A stretch of 64,000 nt of DNA. It comes from Gossypium raimondii. Lineage: Eukaryota; Streptophyta; Magnoliopsida; Malvales; Malvaceae. Location: assembly GCF_025698545.1 (NCBI RefSeq), contig NC_068569.1:47249218-47313217 (forward strand), given 5' to 3'. The translations under genes and the position numbers were made by a program. Below, piece by piece: positions 12,007-24,124 of the stretch; the stretch's first letter is position 1, and each line of letters begins with the position of its first letter. A model generated the notes under the pieces. That model saw only the letters and a list, made by a program, of their open reading frames with translations, made no database searches and was not told the origin of the DNA.

Positions 12007-12385
12007 ATCGAATAAGTTGTAGATGTATTTTAATATTTCTCTTAATTCATTAGTAATTTCTAGGTTTTTTAGAATTCTAAAATAGAATTAATTTAGGAAT
12101 TGAAGTTTAAGTATCCTTTAGGGTTCCCGTTAAAAGTAAAAATCTCTAATTTAAGTTTCAAATTAGATAAGTTTGGTGAACACATCTTAATCGAGCTACA
12201 AGCAAATTGGAGGCGTTTCCTTTAGAGTTTTTATTTAAGATTTCCATAAGATTTTAACTTAGATTAAGACATTAATATGCTTAAATAAAAAAATCTAACT
12301 CTTAAGACCCCGTAAGACTATCCCCAGATAGTAAAAGACTATAACCTTCCCCACACATAACCGTACTCCCAAACCTGAAATTTGG

Positions 12386-13731
12386 TGATGAGAACTAATG
12401 CGGTCGTTGAAAGCACCAAAAATATCCTATCCCTAATAAATAATGAAAAAGAATAGTAAAAGGGAAGTAGGGTCAAATCCTCAGGGACTGGATTTGCACA
12501 ATATCTTGTTCCATGAAATCCCAGGCAGAATCTTGCCCAAGAAAACCTACGTTCCTGGAAAAAATAAGAAAATAACAGAATTAAAGGCTTGGATCTAGAA
12601 ACGAAAAATAAAATAAAAATAAAATTAAGAATATTGAATCAAAAATTCGAGAAATTAAAAATAGAGTTGAGAGAAAGGACATTCTTATGGGAGATTCCAG
12701 CCTCCAGTTGTCTCGTACCACCTTGGGCTAAATCCTCGGCTTTTAGATGATCCTTCCCAAACCGAATAAGCCAGTTATGGTGGAAGAGGACACCTACAAC
12801 CACCAGCTCCAAGGATTTAGACTGATTTGGTGGAACTTTACTCTAGCCAACAATCACTTCTGTGGGATCGTCTTATGCTAGATCAACACTTCTCAATGGC
12901 GAATCCCACGCCATTTTGTCTCTTGGGCTCGCCAACCTCTGACGCAGTAAGCTAACGAACCGACTGTGCAACCTTCCCAAAACATACAAAACGGCTACCT
13001 TTGCATACATTGAAAAGCTTACTTCTTAAGGGACATGGACAGAAGGGTCAACCCCGTAGTGCGGAGAAACGATGAATACTCGTTGAGAAGGCTAAGTACG
13101 GATTCAAAGCCTCATGAACCCTTTTAGGGATTTTCGACAACCTTTGGCTAGATAGGTTTAGTGGCTCATGGTTGTGGTGGAAAAAAAATAAATATAATAA
13201 AAATGGAGATTTTATTGAAAGGAAATATGAGAAGAACAAAAGCCTAGACTTTTGGGGAGAGCGTGTTTACAAAAAAAAGATGGCTCTCTTTTGAGTCACT
13301 TCACCCCCTATTTATAGTGCTAGGGGAGATAGTCTAATCCTACTTAAATTCCCAAAAGATAAATACATTTAATTGAAGATAAAATAAATAAAGATAAATA
13401 AAATTAAATCCTAAAATTAAATAATCCTTAATAATTATCTTAATATTAATTATCCTAATATAATTAAAATAGAGTTTGATAGAATAAAATCTCTTCTTTT
13501 TGCATTTCAACCCTTGTGTCCTCCATGCTTGCACTTTTGGCACCAACTTTTCCTTATGTCGCACATTGGCCCATTTTATTTCTAAATTCACACTTTTGGC
13601 CCTTAATTTTGCTTTTGCCTCAAATTTAGTCCCTATGAGATAAAAGATCATAAATAGATCAAATTAGCATGATCATACTCAGAATAAATACATAATTAAT
13701 ACATAAAAATACGTTATTCTAGAGTTTATCA
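12386..13731 (-). mobile_element. Solo LTR (about 1.35 kb) nested in the gypsy LTR
   Basis: Read on the minus strand, the segment starts TGATAAACTC at 13731 and ends GTTCTCATCA at 12386, so it has TG...CA termini. It contains a TATA box (ACTATAAATAG, complement of about 13309-13319) followed by leader-like sequence, and near its end the phrase 'tccctgaggatttgaccc', typical of Athila/Tat-type LTR ends. Gypsy-LTR-like sequence appears to resume right after it. No internal coding domain is present, hence solo LTR. I do not see a matching 5-bp target duplication (TTTGG against AGACC), so the boundaries are probable, not proven. Confidence 0.6.
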
Positions 13732-13910
13732 AGACCAAGTCTAGATTTTTAATATTTTTTCCGTAGTATTAATTTTAGATTTTTCGACGATAGGTGGCTA
13801 ACCAACCTATCCCTAATTGGTTAGTGGCGACTCTACGTAATTTAGTCCCTCCATGTCTAGCTTTGCTTACTAGGTCCATGTACTCTTATGTAGGCAACAT
13901 TTTAACAGCT

Positions 13911-13929
13911 TGGCGACTCCACTGGGGAC
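13911..13929 (+). promoter_or_regulatory. Primer-binding site of the second gypsy element
   Basis: TGGCGACTCCACTGGGGAC begins three bases after the LTR end (TTTAACA at 13901-13907). This PBS form is typical of Tat/Ogre elements, where a tRNA-Arg primer has been proposed; the exact tRNA match was not computed. Confidence 0.8.
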
Positions 13930-14339
13930 GTTAGTTAGTGGACTTACTTAGGATTAAGAGTTAGGTTTTTTAGTATTTATGCATATTAGATTTATTTATT
14001 CGTGCATTAATTTGTTTAATTGTATAATGTTGTTTTAAATTGTTGAATATGTGTTAAATATTGATTTATTCGTTCATTTCATTTACTGGTCCTTTTTTAA
14101 TATGAAAGCTAATGAGTTTGTTTATTCTTTTATCAATAAAATTAATTAATGTGTATGTCAACTCTACCGTCGTGGGGCGGCTATAAATGTCATTCATGTT
14201 GCATTTTGCTTTCGATCCTACGTCCAGTCCCATACCGTTTAGGAGGAGTAGCCTTAGGCTTTTGTGTGACAATATGTCACCGCATAAGTTTAAAGTCTAC
14301 TTCATGGTTAAGATGGACATAGATGTTCTGTAGCAAATG

Positions 14340-16150
14340 CTACCATGGACGCTATGAAAGTCTTACAACCCAAGGCACAACCCTTTTTAAAAGGGGAAAG
14401 TATCCCTATGGATGTCATATTTAAGCCTTGGGTTCCCCATTCATTAGAGTCAGCCATAAGCCAACATGTAATGACCACCATGGTATGTTTTGGGGATCTC
14501 ACTTATAGGTGTTTTACGTTCAATTAAGTGGATATGGTACCGACTATCGAGGAATATTCTACCCTTCTCCACTATGACTTAGAGATCCGCTCAGGATATA
14601 TTGGAAGCGGAACGTTGATTTCCGAGGACCTTTAGCTAATCTAATGGGATTACCTGTAGATGCACTCAAAGTAAGGTTAAAATATAAAAATGGTCTCTGC
14701 CTTTCCTGGTCTATCATTAAGGATGCTATGGGAAAGGCCTACGACAATAGACATTTAGCATTTTTCACGTTTGCCGTGTATGGGTTGATTGTGTCCCCAA
14801 AAGCTCTGGGATATGTGAGTGTGGATCTAGCTAATTTTCTGTTTCAGATTGAAAAAGGGGTGAATACTCCAACAGTCTTAGCTGAAACCATTATTTCACT
14901 CAATTTCATCAGAAGGAAAGGAGACAGACGTTTCTTAATATGCGAACAGTTGTTGTTCGTTCGGATGAAAAGCCATTTTAGTTGCCTCTATAAGTGCTTT
15001 CATCAAGTTTTTGTTCCTTCGACTAGGCCTATAGAGGAATTTCTGGAAAGTGAGTGACCTCTAAATCAATTGATTGAGGAGTGGGTTCAGAACCTTAGTA
15101 CATTGACATACCAAGAAATAGAATGGAGGGCTCTATGGATGATTCGAAGCATGGAACTCATCAGGTGCAGTGGTCATCTATGGGTTCCCTTAATTAGTAT
15201 ATGGGGAGCCATCAGTTATTCATCATTGTTGGTTCTGAGCCAATAGAGGTATGATCAATGTGTACTTTGCTACAGCTGGTTTAAACAGGGTGGAAGTTTC
15301 AGTTTAGGACCCAGGATTTTGGAAGAAATTGGAAAAGATATGAATTAGGTGAGGTCAAACCTTGAGCTTGCAATTAGGAACCTTTTTCAACCATTCCCCT
15401 TCGGAAACGTATATCTAGAGGCACCTAAAAAGAAGCAAAGTCTCTGTGTCAGCATAATTCAAGAGAAAAAGGAAGGTCCCATATGACATAGCCTAGCTAA
15501 TAGAGAAGATACGCGATTTAGAGATGTGTCTGAGGGGTAGAGATGAAGAAGTTAGATGGCAACAAGAGCAGTATCAGTCATATGTAAAGGAAAATGAGGA
15601 AGAAATCATGAGACAACAGCAGCAACACCAGTTAGACATGAAGGGAAGATAGGAAGAACAAAGAATACAGTTAGAATGACAACAACGAGAAAGATCTGAC
15701 TTGTTCGCTCAGATTCAGAGGTTCGAGGTGAATCCAAGTTTGCAAGCTAATGAACTCCAAAAAGCACGAGAATAAGAGCGAACTTGGAGGAAGGTGTCTA
15801 ATGAGAAAACTGCTAAAATTGAGGTGCTGAAGGAGGAAATTTTTTGTATGACTAAAGAACTAAAAATAAAGAATAGCCAAACAAAGAGGTCACGAAAGAA
15901 TATACAGAGCTTGCAGAGTGTTTTATCACAGTGGAACAAATGGAAGTAAGCCGACAAGAGGTGTTTGCAGCAACGCAGATGGAAGGTTAGGTTTTTGCTC
16001 AGCAAGCTGAAGACATATGTGAACAGGTTGAAGAAATCAAAAAAAATCTACCCCTTTAGCGACTAAGGACGAGCCTACAATGAAACTTCTGGAGGTGTCT
16101 CAAGCACATTACCAAAAGTTCATCAAGCTCATGAGGAGGAAAAAGAAGAA
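14340..16150 (+). pseudogene. Extra ORF (DUF7745-like plus coiled coil) of second gypsy element
   Basis: The longest open piece is 14644-15057, containing FAVYGLIVSPKALGYV and a RFLICEQLLFVRMKSHF block, equivalent to the IYGLVVFPKALGHV and AQLLLVWFHSHF blocks of the left element's ORF. Further on, about 15180-15250 still codes for VPLISIWGAISYSSLLVL. From 15430 to 16110 a Gln/Glu/Arg-rich coiled coil follows in several frames. Multiple stops and shifts make it a pseudogene. Sequence identity to the left copy is low, so the two elements represent different subfamilies. Confidence 0.7.
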
Positions 16151-16496
16151 CGACGAGTAGAGATTTTCCCTATGGCAATAGGATCGATTAGGATTTTCTT
16201 TAAGTACGAATGAAAATTGAAAAAAAATCTTTGCAAGCTGAACAGTTTTTGAACTTTCTATGAAATAAAATGTTTATATTTGAGTATATTTACGACAAAG
16301 TGCCCCAATTTCATTCATCCATTCATCCATTCGTTCACTCATTCATTCATTTGTTTATTCAAAAACATCATTTAAAAAACAGAACATTTTTTATGACAAA
16401 CCTAAATGATTTTCTAACTTTGGAAATAAATGTCATTTGAAAAAGGACCAAGAATAGCTCACCGGTATAACACCCGCTCAAAAGCAAAAAAGATGA

Positions 16497-17618
16497 CGGA
16501 AGAATAATTAGCACACATGGCCAAACTGGAGGAACAGATGGAAATGATGACAATAATGGTCAAAGGCAAGGCCAAGGTAGAATAAGGAAGTGGCACTTTG
16601 GACAACCTAATCCTTTCTTATAGTGATACAAGGGTATATCGCGAAGATTTATCAATTCAAGCGCTAGGTGTGACCATTCAGATCCCAAGAGTAAACGAGT
16701 TGCCTGCAAGCGAGGAGCTGAGAGAAGTGGACAAGGGAAAGTCAATTATGGATGAAGAAGCTCATAAATTTAACGTAATTGAAGAACGCCTAAAACCCAT
16801 CAAAGGATTAGACACATTCGGATATGTAGAAGTAGAAGGATTATGCCTGGTACCCAATACGGTCGTCCCACCAAAATTCAAAGTTCCTGACTTTAAAAAA
16901 TTCAATGGTAGCAGTTGGCCCATTACTCACATCGCCATGTACTGTAGGAAAATGGTTGCTTACTCCAAAGATGAGAAACTATTATGCACATTTTTAAGAC
17001 AATCTGATCGAATCGACGACTCGCTGGTATGTAAAGTTGGACAGGAGCTGGATTCGAACTTGAGGAGAGCTTGCACGGGTATTTATTGCTCAATACAAAC
17101 ATATTGTAGACATGGACCCAGACCAAAAAATCATCTACAAAACATGGAAAAGAAGTCCATGAGAGTTTTAAGGAATACGCACAATGGTGGAGGGACCTGG
17201 CATCGCAAGTACAACCCCTGCTCACGGAAAATGAAACCATTGTTTTGTTTGTTGGTACGCTAAAAGGCATATACTATGACAGGATGGTAGGAAATGCCTC
17301 TAAGACCTTCGCAGATATGGTATTATCCAGAGAAATGATAGAGAATGCATTGAAGATGACCCTTTGAGTGCTAAAAGAGTTGTCATTGGGAAGAAAAAGG
17401 AAGTAGAAATGCAAACAACAGCACCGGGTGGATACCCATACTCTTATTTTCTATACTCGATCCCAATACCTCCACGGCCCCAATACCTTGCTGTAAATGA
17501 TATCAATACTTCACCGTTTATGTATCGTCCACCTGTACCCATTACAAATCCCCCATGTTAACTATGCCAACATGGCCCCCACAGACCCAAGCCCCAAGGC
17601 CACCACGGGAGAGGCCTT
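16497..17618 (+). pseudogene. gypsy gag of second element
   Basis: A 221-codon ORF (16598-17263) holds the N-terminal half of gag (LCLVPNTVVPPKFKVPDFKKFNGSS), and after a frameshift near 17000 the gag core continues in another frame (EYAQWWRDLASQVQPLL, then MVLSREMIENALKM near 17325). A Pro-rich tail (about 17440-17610) matches the linker before the nucleocapsid. The frame is broken several times. It ends where the LTR at 17619 begins. Confidence 0.8.
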
Positions 17619-20072
17619 TGTAACATGTTTTACCAAATACACTATCATAAACTTATATCCAATATACTTATATGATTTTCCCCATTCACCCCTTTAAACA
17701 TACTCATCAAGCATATTAAGACTATTTACATATCAAAACATATCACTTCATAGCCATTCCAATGACTAATTTCAACCAACATTACATTGCCATCAATGGT
17801 AACATTTAACCTATACATGTCATTATTACCAAAATTAGTTTACTATTTATATATATACCTAAAGGTCCGGGGGATACTGTGATGTAGCTCTGACTAGCTT
17901 CCAACCTTTACGAGCCTCCGAGTACTATAAAATAGAGGAAATAAGACATAGTAAGCACTTAATGCTTAGTAAGTTCATATAACAGGAAATTAACTTACCA
18001 TTCATTTACTTATATAATAAACATGCATAATACATCCAAAGCAATTTGGCAATTAGCCTATCACATATAACCTCAACCAACATGTTAGTCATGTATTTCA
18101 TGTGAATAACAAGAACAAGGATGAGCTCATCAAGTATCGAGTTTCCAAGTATTTCATGTATATACAGATAATAGTTTCATTTTGATTTCACATGTTCTCA
18201 TGTCAGAATTTCACTCATTGAATCATTTGAAATCTCAATGGATACTTGGGTAGTACACCTGAAGTGTACAATACTATAAATCCGTCAATTCATATCCGGG
18301 AGTGCTTTTATGAGCACGTAAATAGAAAGGTCTCTCTCAAGCAATATAACGGGAAGCTCATTGAGCCTTGTAACGGGAAGCTTATCCGGGCAATATAACG
18401 AGAAGCTCACAAAGAGCCTATAACAGGTAGCTCCGTAGAGCAATTAATGGGTAGCTCCGTAGAGTAATTAATGGGTAGCACCGGATAGCCATATAACGGG
18501 AAGTTCAAGCGAGAACTAACGAGAAGCTCACAAAGAGCCTTTAATCGGGAAGCTCACAAAGAGCCATATAACGGGACGCTCATAAGAGCTACGGTGTGCC
18601 CACAACACATGTAGGGTCACAACTGACCGGGATGCTCAGAAGAGCATTTAACGGGAAGCTCGTAAGAATACTATAACGGAAATCTTGAGAGGGCTTGTAA
18701 CGGGACAGTCTTTTGAGCTACGGTACATCTGCAACATATGCAAGAACATTACCATTTCTGGAAACAAAACCCTGTATCCATCGAATCTCATTATCCAAAT
18801 AAGACTTATTTATTTATTAGGGATTTTCAGTTATGAGATCAATTACATTCACATATATGACATTTACACAATTTACATATTCAACACTCAATATAAGCAT
18901 ATAAATATACACAATTAAGTTACACGAACTTACCTCGACAATTGTTCGCGACTTGTAAACTACTAATCCGATACTTTTTCTTTTCCACAATCTAACTCCA
19001 TTTTTTATCTATCCGGATCTATACGAGTAAATTTAACATCAATTTAATACAATTTACATTCAATTCAATTCAAGTCACATCTTAGGAAAAATTATTGTTT
19101 TGCCCCTATACTTTTAATTAATGATGATTTCGTCCCTAGGACCGGAAAATGAAATCCATGCAATTTACTCCTTATCCCAAGCCTAGATATTTTATATATA
19201 TCAATAGAAGCCCATTAATTCCATGAAATTTTATAATTTTCCATGAATTCAACAACTTTTCAATTTAATCCTTAAATCATGATTTCATCCAAAATCCTTT
19301 AACAAAATTCCTTTAAGTATCCATCAACATCTCAATTTCATCATCTAATAACTAAAATCATATAAACTTATCAATGGTATCTTCCAACACTTTCAAAAAA
19401 ATCAAAAACTAATTAAATGGTTAGTTGGACCTAATTGTAAAAGTCCCAAAACATAAAAATTTCAAGGAAAGAGCAAGAATTAAACTTACATGAAGCAAAT
19501 ATTGAAAAACCCAGCTTAAACCCTCTTCAATGGCTATTTTAAAACTAAAAAATGATGATGAAAATGTCTAAAATTTCAATTTCCCATTTATTTCACTTAA
19601 ATTTTGCCCTTATTTCACATCAATTCCTTGATTTTTCTATGCTTATGCCGCCTAAGCCATCCCATGTGGGTCTAATTGCCCTTTTTGTCCTCCTTTATTT
19701 ACTATTTAGGCTATTTAGTCACTATTTCTTTAATTAGCAAATTTTACACCTTTTTCAATTTAGTCCTTTTTAATTAATTAACTACCAAAACGTTAAAATT
19801 TTCTAACGAAACTTTAATACTATCTTAATAACACTTCGTAAATATTTATAAAAATATTTACGACTTGGTTTATAGGACCGAGATCTCGATACCTCTTTTC
19901 TAAATCACTTGGCCTAATAAAGCCTTATAAAACACAAATTACTAATTCAAAAATCTTTTAAAAACCACATTTGGCTCGTAAATATTAAATGATAAAAATT
20001 TACGAGCTTATTTTTTGGATTTGGTGGTCTTGAACCACTGTTTCCAGCATCACTAAAAATCGGGTTGTTACA
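17619..20072 (-). mobile_element. LTR (about 2.45 kb), minus orientation, probably solo
   Basis: The segment has inverted termini TGTAACA (left, 17619) and TGTTACA (right, ending 20072), and reads on the minus strand as the common cotton-type LTR starting TGTAACAACCCG. A TATA-like sequence lies near 17930 (minus strand). It contains a ~30-bp tandem repeat at 18340-18715 and no protein domain. The flanks do not show an obvious 5-bp duplication, so one end may be rearranged. Confidence 0.7.
18339..18715. repeat. About a dozen ~30-bp tandem repeats in the LTR
   Basis: The unit is built around TAACGGGAAGCTCA followed by AAGAGCC-type sequence, repeated with variants (for example ATGGGTAGCTCCGTAGAG). 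Unit length varies between about 27 and 33 bases. Such arrays are common inside long plant LTRs. Confidence 0.85.
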
Positions 20073-22690
20073 ATTGCGATGCCACTTATTGTATTGGCCT
20101 CGTCAAGATGATGAAGTTCCTCATCTTGTCGTGAGATTATAAGTCATTTCTCTTTGCAACATGGTATGTTCGGTGTTGCAACATTACATATTATTTCTAC
20201 AATTCTAAATTTTCTTAAGCTGCAACTTTAAGTAATATCTAACATATACCAACCTTAATATCCTTCAGCCACACATACTTTTCCAATACACCTAATATTG
20301 AATTGAATCTCTATATGCACATGTAACAATTCATTTCTTATCACCATTTTCTTCAAATACTTAATCAATTTCTTTAACTAATCTAACATTCACAACATAA
20401 AGATACCAACATATAATGTTCATACATCTCATTTTAACCAGTAAGCCATTCATATATAATTTCTAAAACATCAAATACAACATCTAAGTTATAAGTAACA
20501 TGCTATACCAACAAAACTTAACCTATTTGGTACATGCCAACTATTAACATAAGAGATGCACAAACATGGCTAAGTCGGGTTCTAATTTTGGATGTTGAAA
20601 TGAACTTCCCACGATATGTTGGAAAACTAAGTTACCTACGCACAGAGAAAACAAAATCGTATGCTAAACGAAACACTCAGTGCTAATTCTACAATTCAAA
20701 GCAATATAACAAATTCATACAGATGCATATATCCTATTCATAATCTAACCCATGCTAACTCATGTAAAATGACTTCACTTTCATATAGCTATGTTTATAT
20801 CAATTTACAAGCCAATTCATATACTTAAATATGATAAACTACCATTACCATATAAGTTATTCATATTCATTTATAAGTCTTAGAACACCACTTGAATTCA
20901 TTCAAAACATGTATATAAACATCTTTAATTCCATGCTATCATTTAGAGAATTTGAGCATATAGCCTCGTTCATAATCAATCAACCCTCGAGGCTCATTTT
21001 TAACCTAATCATAGGGATTTTCACATATCTTCAAATTTCACATTTCATTTCATCCATTTACCATTTAGCCAGTTCACAAATTTTTAACCCTATTAACTTG
21101 ACACGGACTCAGTCCAAACAACTAATAGAGTAACCAAATTCCAATTTCATTATACAACTCAATTTATACTTTATCATATAAACACATAATATAAAATGTT
21201 CCAACTCAATTTCATACCTATTGCATATATCAAGCAAGTCATTAAATTTTTATTCTATTCAATTTAGTCCCTACTTTGATATTCAATCTAAATCACATCA
21301 ATTCAGCTCAAGAAATCATCAATACTCACCTCCAGCTCCATATAATGCAAAATGATACAAACACGCAAAAAATAATCAGTTCCTTAATTGTAGATTTACA
21401 AACCGAAAATTCTGAGTTACTCGTCGACAGCTTCGGATTTTCCTTTCTCTCTCAAAGAATTCGGGTCGATGTTAGCTACAAATTAACAAAAGACATGTGG
21501 CACTATCAATAATCAACCCATTCACAATCAAATACACATTTTATAATTTATTCAATTTAGTCCCTAAAATTGGGACTAACCTAACTTTCAATTTAAAGCT
21601 TCAAATTGAATTCTAATTTCACTATTATTCATTAGGGACCTCATATTTCTTATTTGTACAGTCAATTTTATAATTTATTTAGTTTGGTCTATTATGTACA
21701 AAACTATCAACTAACCTTTACAATTTAGTCATTTTTCACATCTAAGCTTAAAATCTATCAATTTAACACCTAAAAGCATTAAAATGCAATTAAAACTAAA
21801 ATTAACTATAAAATCTATAAAGAGCATAAATATAACAAAAGACACTATAAAATACTCGAGAATATGCTTTTTAGGTGTTTAAAGAGCTTAATTTAACATA
21901 TATAAATATGGTAGATCAATGAGAAGATTAAAAAAAAGTTATATCAATAGGTTATGTCAAAATGGGAGATAAATTATGATATATCTTTATGAAATCTCTT
22001 AATTGACCTTTAATTGATTATGTTTGTAACAAAATGGGCATGGTTTATATCTATGCTCTATCTTGAAGGGAGTGTTAGAAACATGTAGATCTGTAATTTG
22101 CTAATTACTAGGATTTAATTTTATTCCTTTTATTTACATTCCTTATATAGTAGGGTCTCACATGTATATATTGTTTGATGGTGTATCAAATATAGAATTT
22201 CATTCTTTTTTCTCCTTATGCCTTGCTATTTATCTTTTAGTATTTCATACAATTGGCACCATTATACACTTAATTATAACATTAAATTCATAAACCCTAA
22301 ACTTACTAACTTAGGAGAAAGATGAATATCCATGATACTTACCTCAATGATTGCTCTACAACACTAAATCAAGCTACGATTAACTCCAACCCATCCTCAA
22401 TCAAGCTTGGAAGTCCACAAATCAACATTTCACTATTTCTATACAACAAAAATACATTCAAAAAATTAATAAAAATTCTTTCCCATAACTTTTCTTAACA
22501 AATATCAAGCTAATCGAGACATAGGATGTCATTTCTTTCAGATAACCTAAGAGTAAAAATAAATTGAAAAGACAATTATAACTTTGGGATTAAAATATTA
22601 TTTTTAACAATTAATCTAAGGTTTTGCTTGATAATTCGTTAAAAATTAAATCAATTAAAAATAATATTTTCAGTTTTTTTAAACCGGCTC
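20073..22690. other. LTR-derived and unclassified repeat sequence
   Basis: AT-rich sequence with phrases typical of plant LTRs, for example 'aatttagtccct' near 21260 and 21550, and 'gatacttacctcaatgattgc' near 22340, which is equivalent to 'aacttacctcgacaattgt' near 18930 in the previous LTR. This suggests a second LTR of a related family. No ORF has a recognisable domain. A Copia 3' end is embedded at about 21890-22251. Confidence 0.5.
21890..22251 (+). mobile_element. 3' end of a Ty1/copia element with short LTR
   Basis: A polypurine stretch (CTTGAAGGGAG, ending 22072) is followed by a 179-bp LTR, TGTTAGAA at 22073 to TTCATACA at 22251, with a CTTATATAGTAGGG promoter-like core near 22142. 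The upstream ~180 bp resemble the end of a Copia polyprotein region but are not open. No matching 5' LTR was seen, so this is a truncated insertion. Confidence 0.65.
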
Positions 22691-22930
22691 AATGAGTCCT
22701 TTCTTCCGTGATTAACTGTTGGCGCCAGTCCTACTACATTACATTTTGTCTCTGTGGACCAAGGAGAAAGGGGGCTCAGCGGGAAGAGGATTGTACCATG
22801 AGAGAAGCAAGGAGGTCAACCTCTTTCAAATATACAACATGGATTCTGACAATGCAATGGAGTTAGGCTTTCATGCAGATCCGAATGAATCATCTTTTCC
22901 ACGGAGGTAAATCATTGCCCGCTAGGCAAG
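22691..22930 (+). other. Short GC-richer open segment, unidentified
   Basis: An open stretch of about 63 codons (22719-22910) is GC-richer than its neighbours and is flanked by an AG (GGCGCCAG at about 22712-22719) and a GT (GGAGGTAAATC near 22905), as an internal exon would be. I do not recognise the protein (it includes MDSDNAMELGFHADPNESS). It may be an exon relic of a host gene or the start of an element's internal region. Confidence 0.3.
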
Positions 22931-24124
22931 AGGATAGCAAGTTACAAATTTTGTTTCGGTAGGACATGTATTTCTATTACTATGAAAGTAATAAATGAAG
23001 TAATTAATCGTGGGGTTACTATTATCATGTTTGTAGTGACGAACACGTCTAATAATTCATAATAAAAAAAACAACTGATATAGTTTTTCTATAAAAAAGT
23101 GAAAATATGATAATTAGATAAGGAACCATTTATCACTTAATGTAAAAAAAATTCAATTAATTTTTAACATTATATTATCATTTAAATATTTTATCTTTAA
23201 AATTTCAAATTTTACATTTATCAAATTGTTTAATTATATATTAATCTTAATTTTAAATAATATATCAAAAGTTTATAAATCAAATTCAATACTTTAATTT
23301 TTTTAACATTTAATTTTTGAATTTATTAAACAATACCTAAAAACATTTCACCGAGTTAGATATTTATATATAGGTTTGAACAGAAAATTCAAGCATGCAT
23401 AACTCAAGCTCGACTTTCTTTCCATATGACCAATAAATGCGAAAACAGCGACAACTTGACTATTTAAAAGGCCTCTCAAGCCATTTTTGAACAAGAGCTT
23501 GTACTTTTTCATGTTCCAAAGACTTATACTTTCTTCTTTCCTTTCTTTTTTCAATATGTGGCCACCTCACATGATTTTGAATGTTCAAAACCATATCTTA
23601 TATTTGACATTTGGTCTATGGATCTCACTAATTTTCTAACAAATCAAATTATAAAGCATTATAAACTATATATTGAAGCATTCCCTGAAATCAATCTCCT
23701 AAATTTGAGGGAGTGCTTTAGGACTTGGGATGCGTCAACTTTGACATTTATTATGTTTGGGTTGTAATATACCAAATCAAAATTATATGAGAAGAACTTT
23801 ATAATAAAAAAAATTTATATGAATAACTTTGACATTTATTTTGCCACAAGGAAGTGATATAAAGGATTTCGAAAGTTGTAAGAAAGACTTTTTCCTCCTT
23901 GGCCTAAGTGTCAATAAATTGACTTGACCTGAACAACCACATAATTTCAGATGACTCCAAATTCTCTTTATTTAAGAAGGTTTGACAATAATATTCAAAG
24001 CTAGGTTTTGGCCTGTTATCATTGTTGATTCCAGAGATTTAAGAAACAAACTAAAATCATTTTGTTTTCTTCAAATACTCCACTTAGCAGCAACCTGTAG
24101 GGATTAGAAGATTGAATAAAGAAG
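22931..24124 (+). other. Upstream region of the NAC gene
   Basis: AT-rich intergenic sequence without a supported gene. The ORFs at 23348-23554 (minus) and 23558-23767 (plus) have no domain. The last 250 bases probably hold the NAC promoter; a paired W-box is entered separately, and TTTATTTAAG near 23964 could serve as a TATA-like site about 160 bases before the ATG. Confidence 0.5.
23919..23929 (+). promoter_or_regulatory. Overlapping pair of W-boxes upstream of NAC
   Basis: TTGACT (23919-23924) and TTGACC (23924-23929) share one T and lie about 200 bases upstream of the NAC start codon. TTGACC/T is the core bound by WRKY factors. Function is inferred from motif and position only. Confidence 0.45.

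Larger units (their letters stand above)
11031..17618 (+). mobile_element. Second Ty3/gypsy element of the same layout, old, 3' end missing
   Basis: On the plus strand this has an AT-rich LTR-like region ending in TTTAACA at 13907, a primer-binding site at 13911-13929, a decayed DUF7745-like ORF (about 14340-15350), a coiled-coil segment (about 15430-16110) and gag (about 16497-17615). It is then cut by another LTR at 17619, so no pol is present. The order matches the left element, but the sequences are far diverged from it. The left LTR boundary is not resolved; 11031 is approximate. Confidence 0.7.

Noticed and set aside
13340..13651. 103-residue minus-strand ORF
   Set aside because: It lies fully within the solo LTR, upstream of that LTR's TATA box, and has no domain.
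18339..18715. Regular short repeats as a CRISPR array
   Set aside because: The units vary in length and sequence with no unique spacers, and the setting is a plant LTR.
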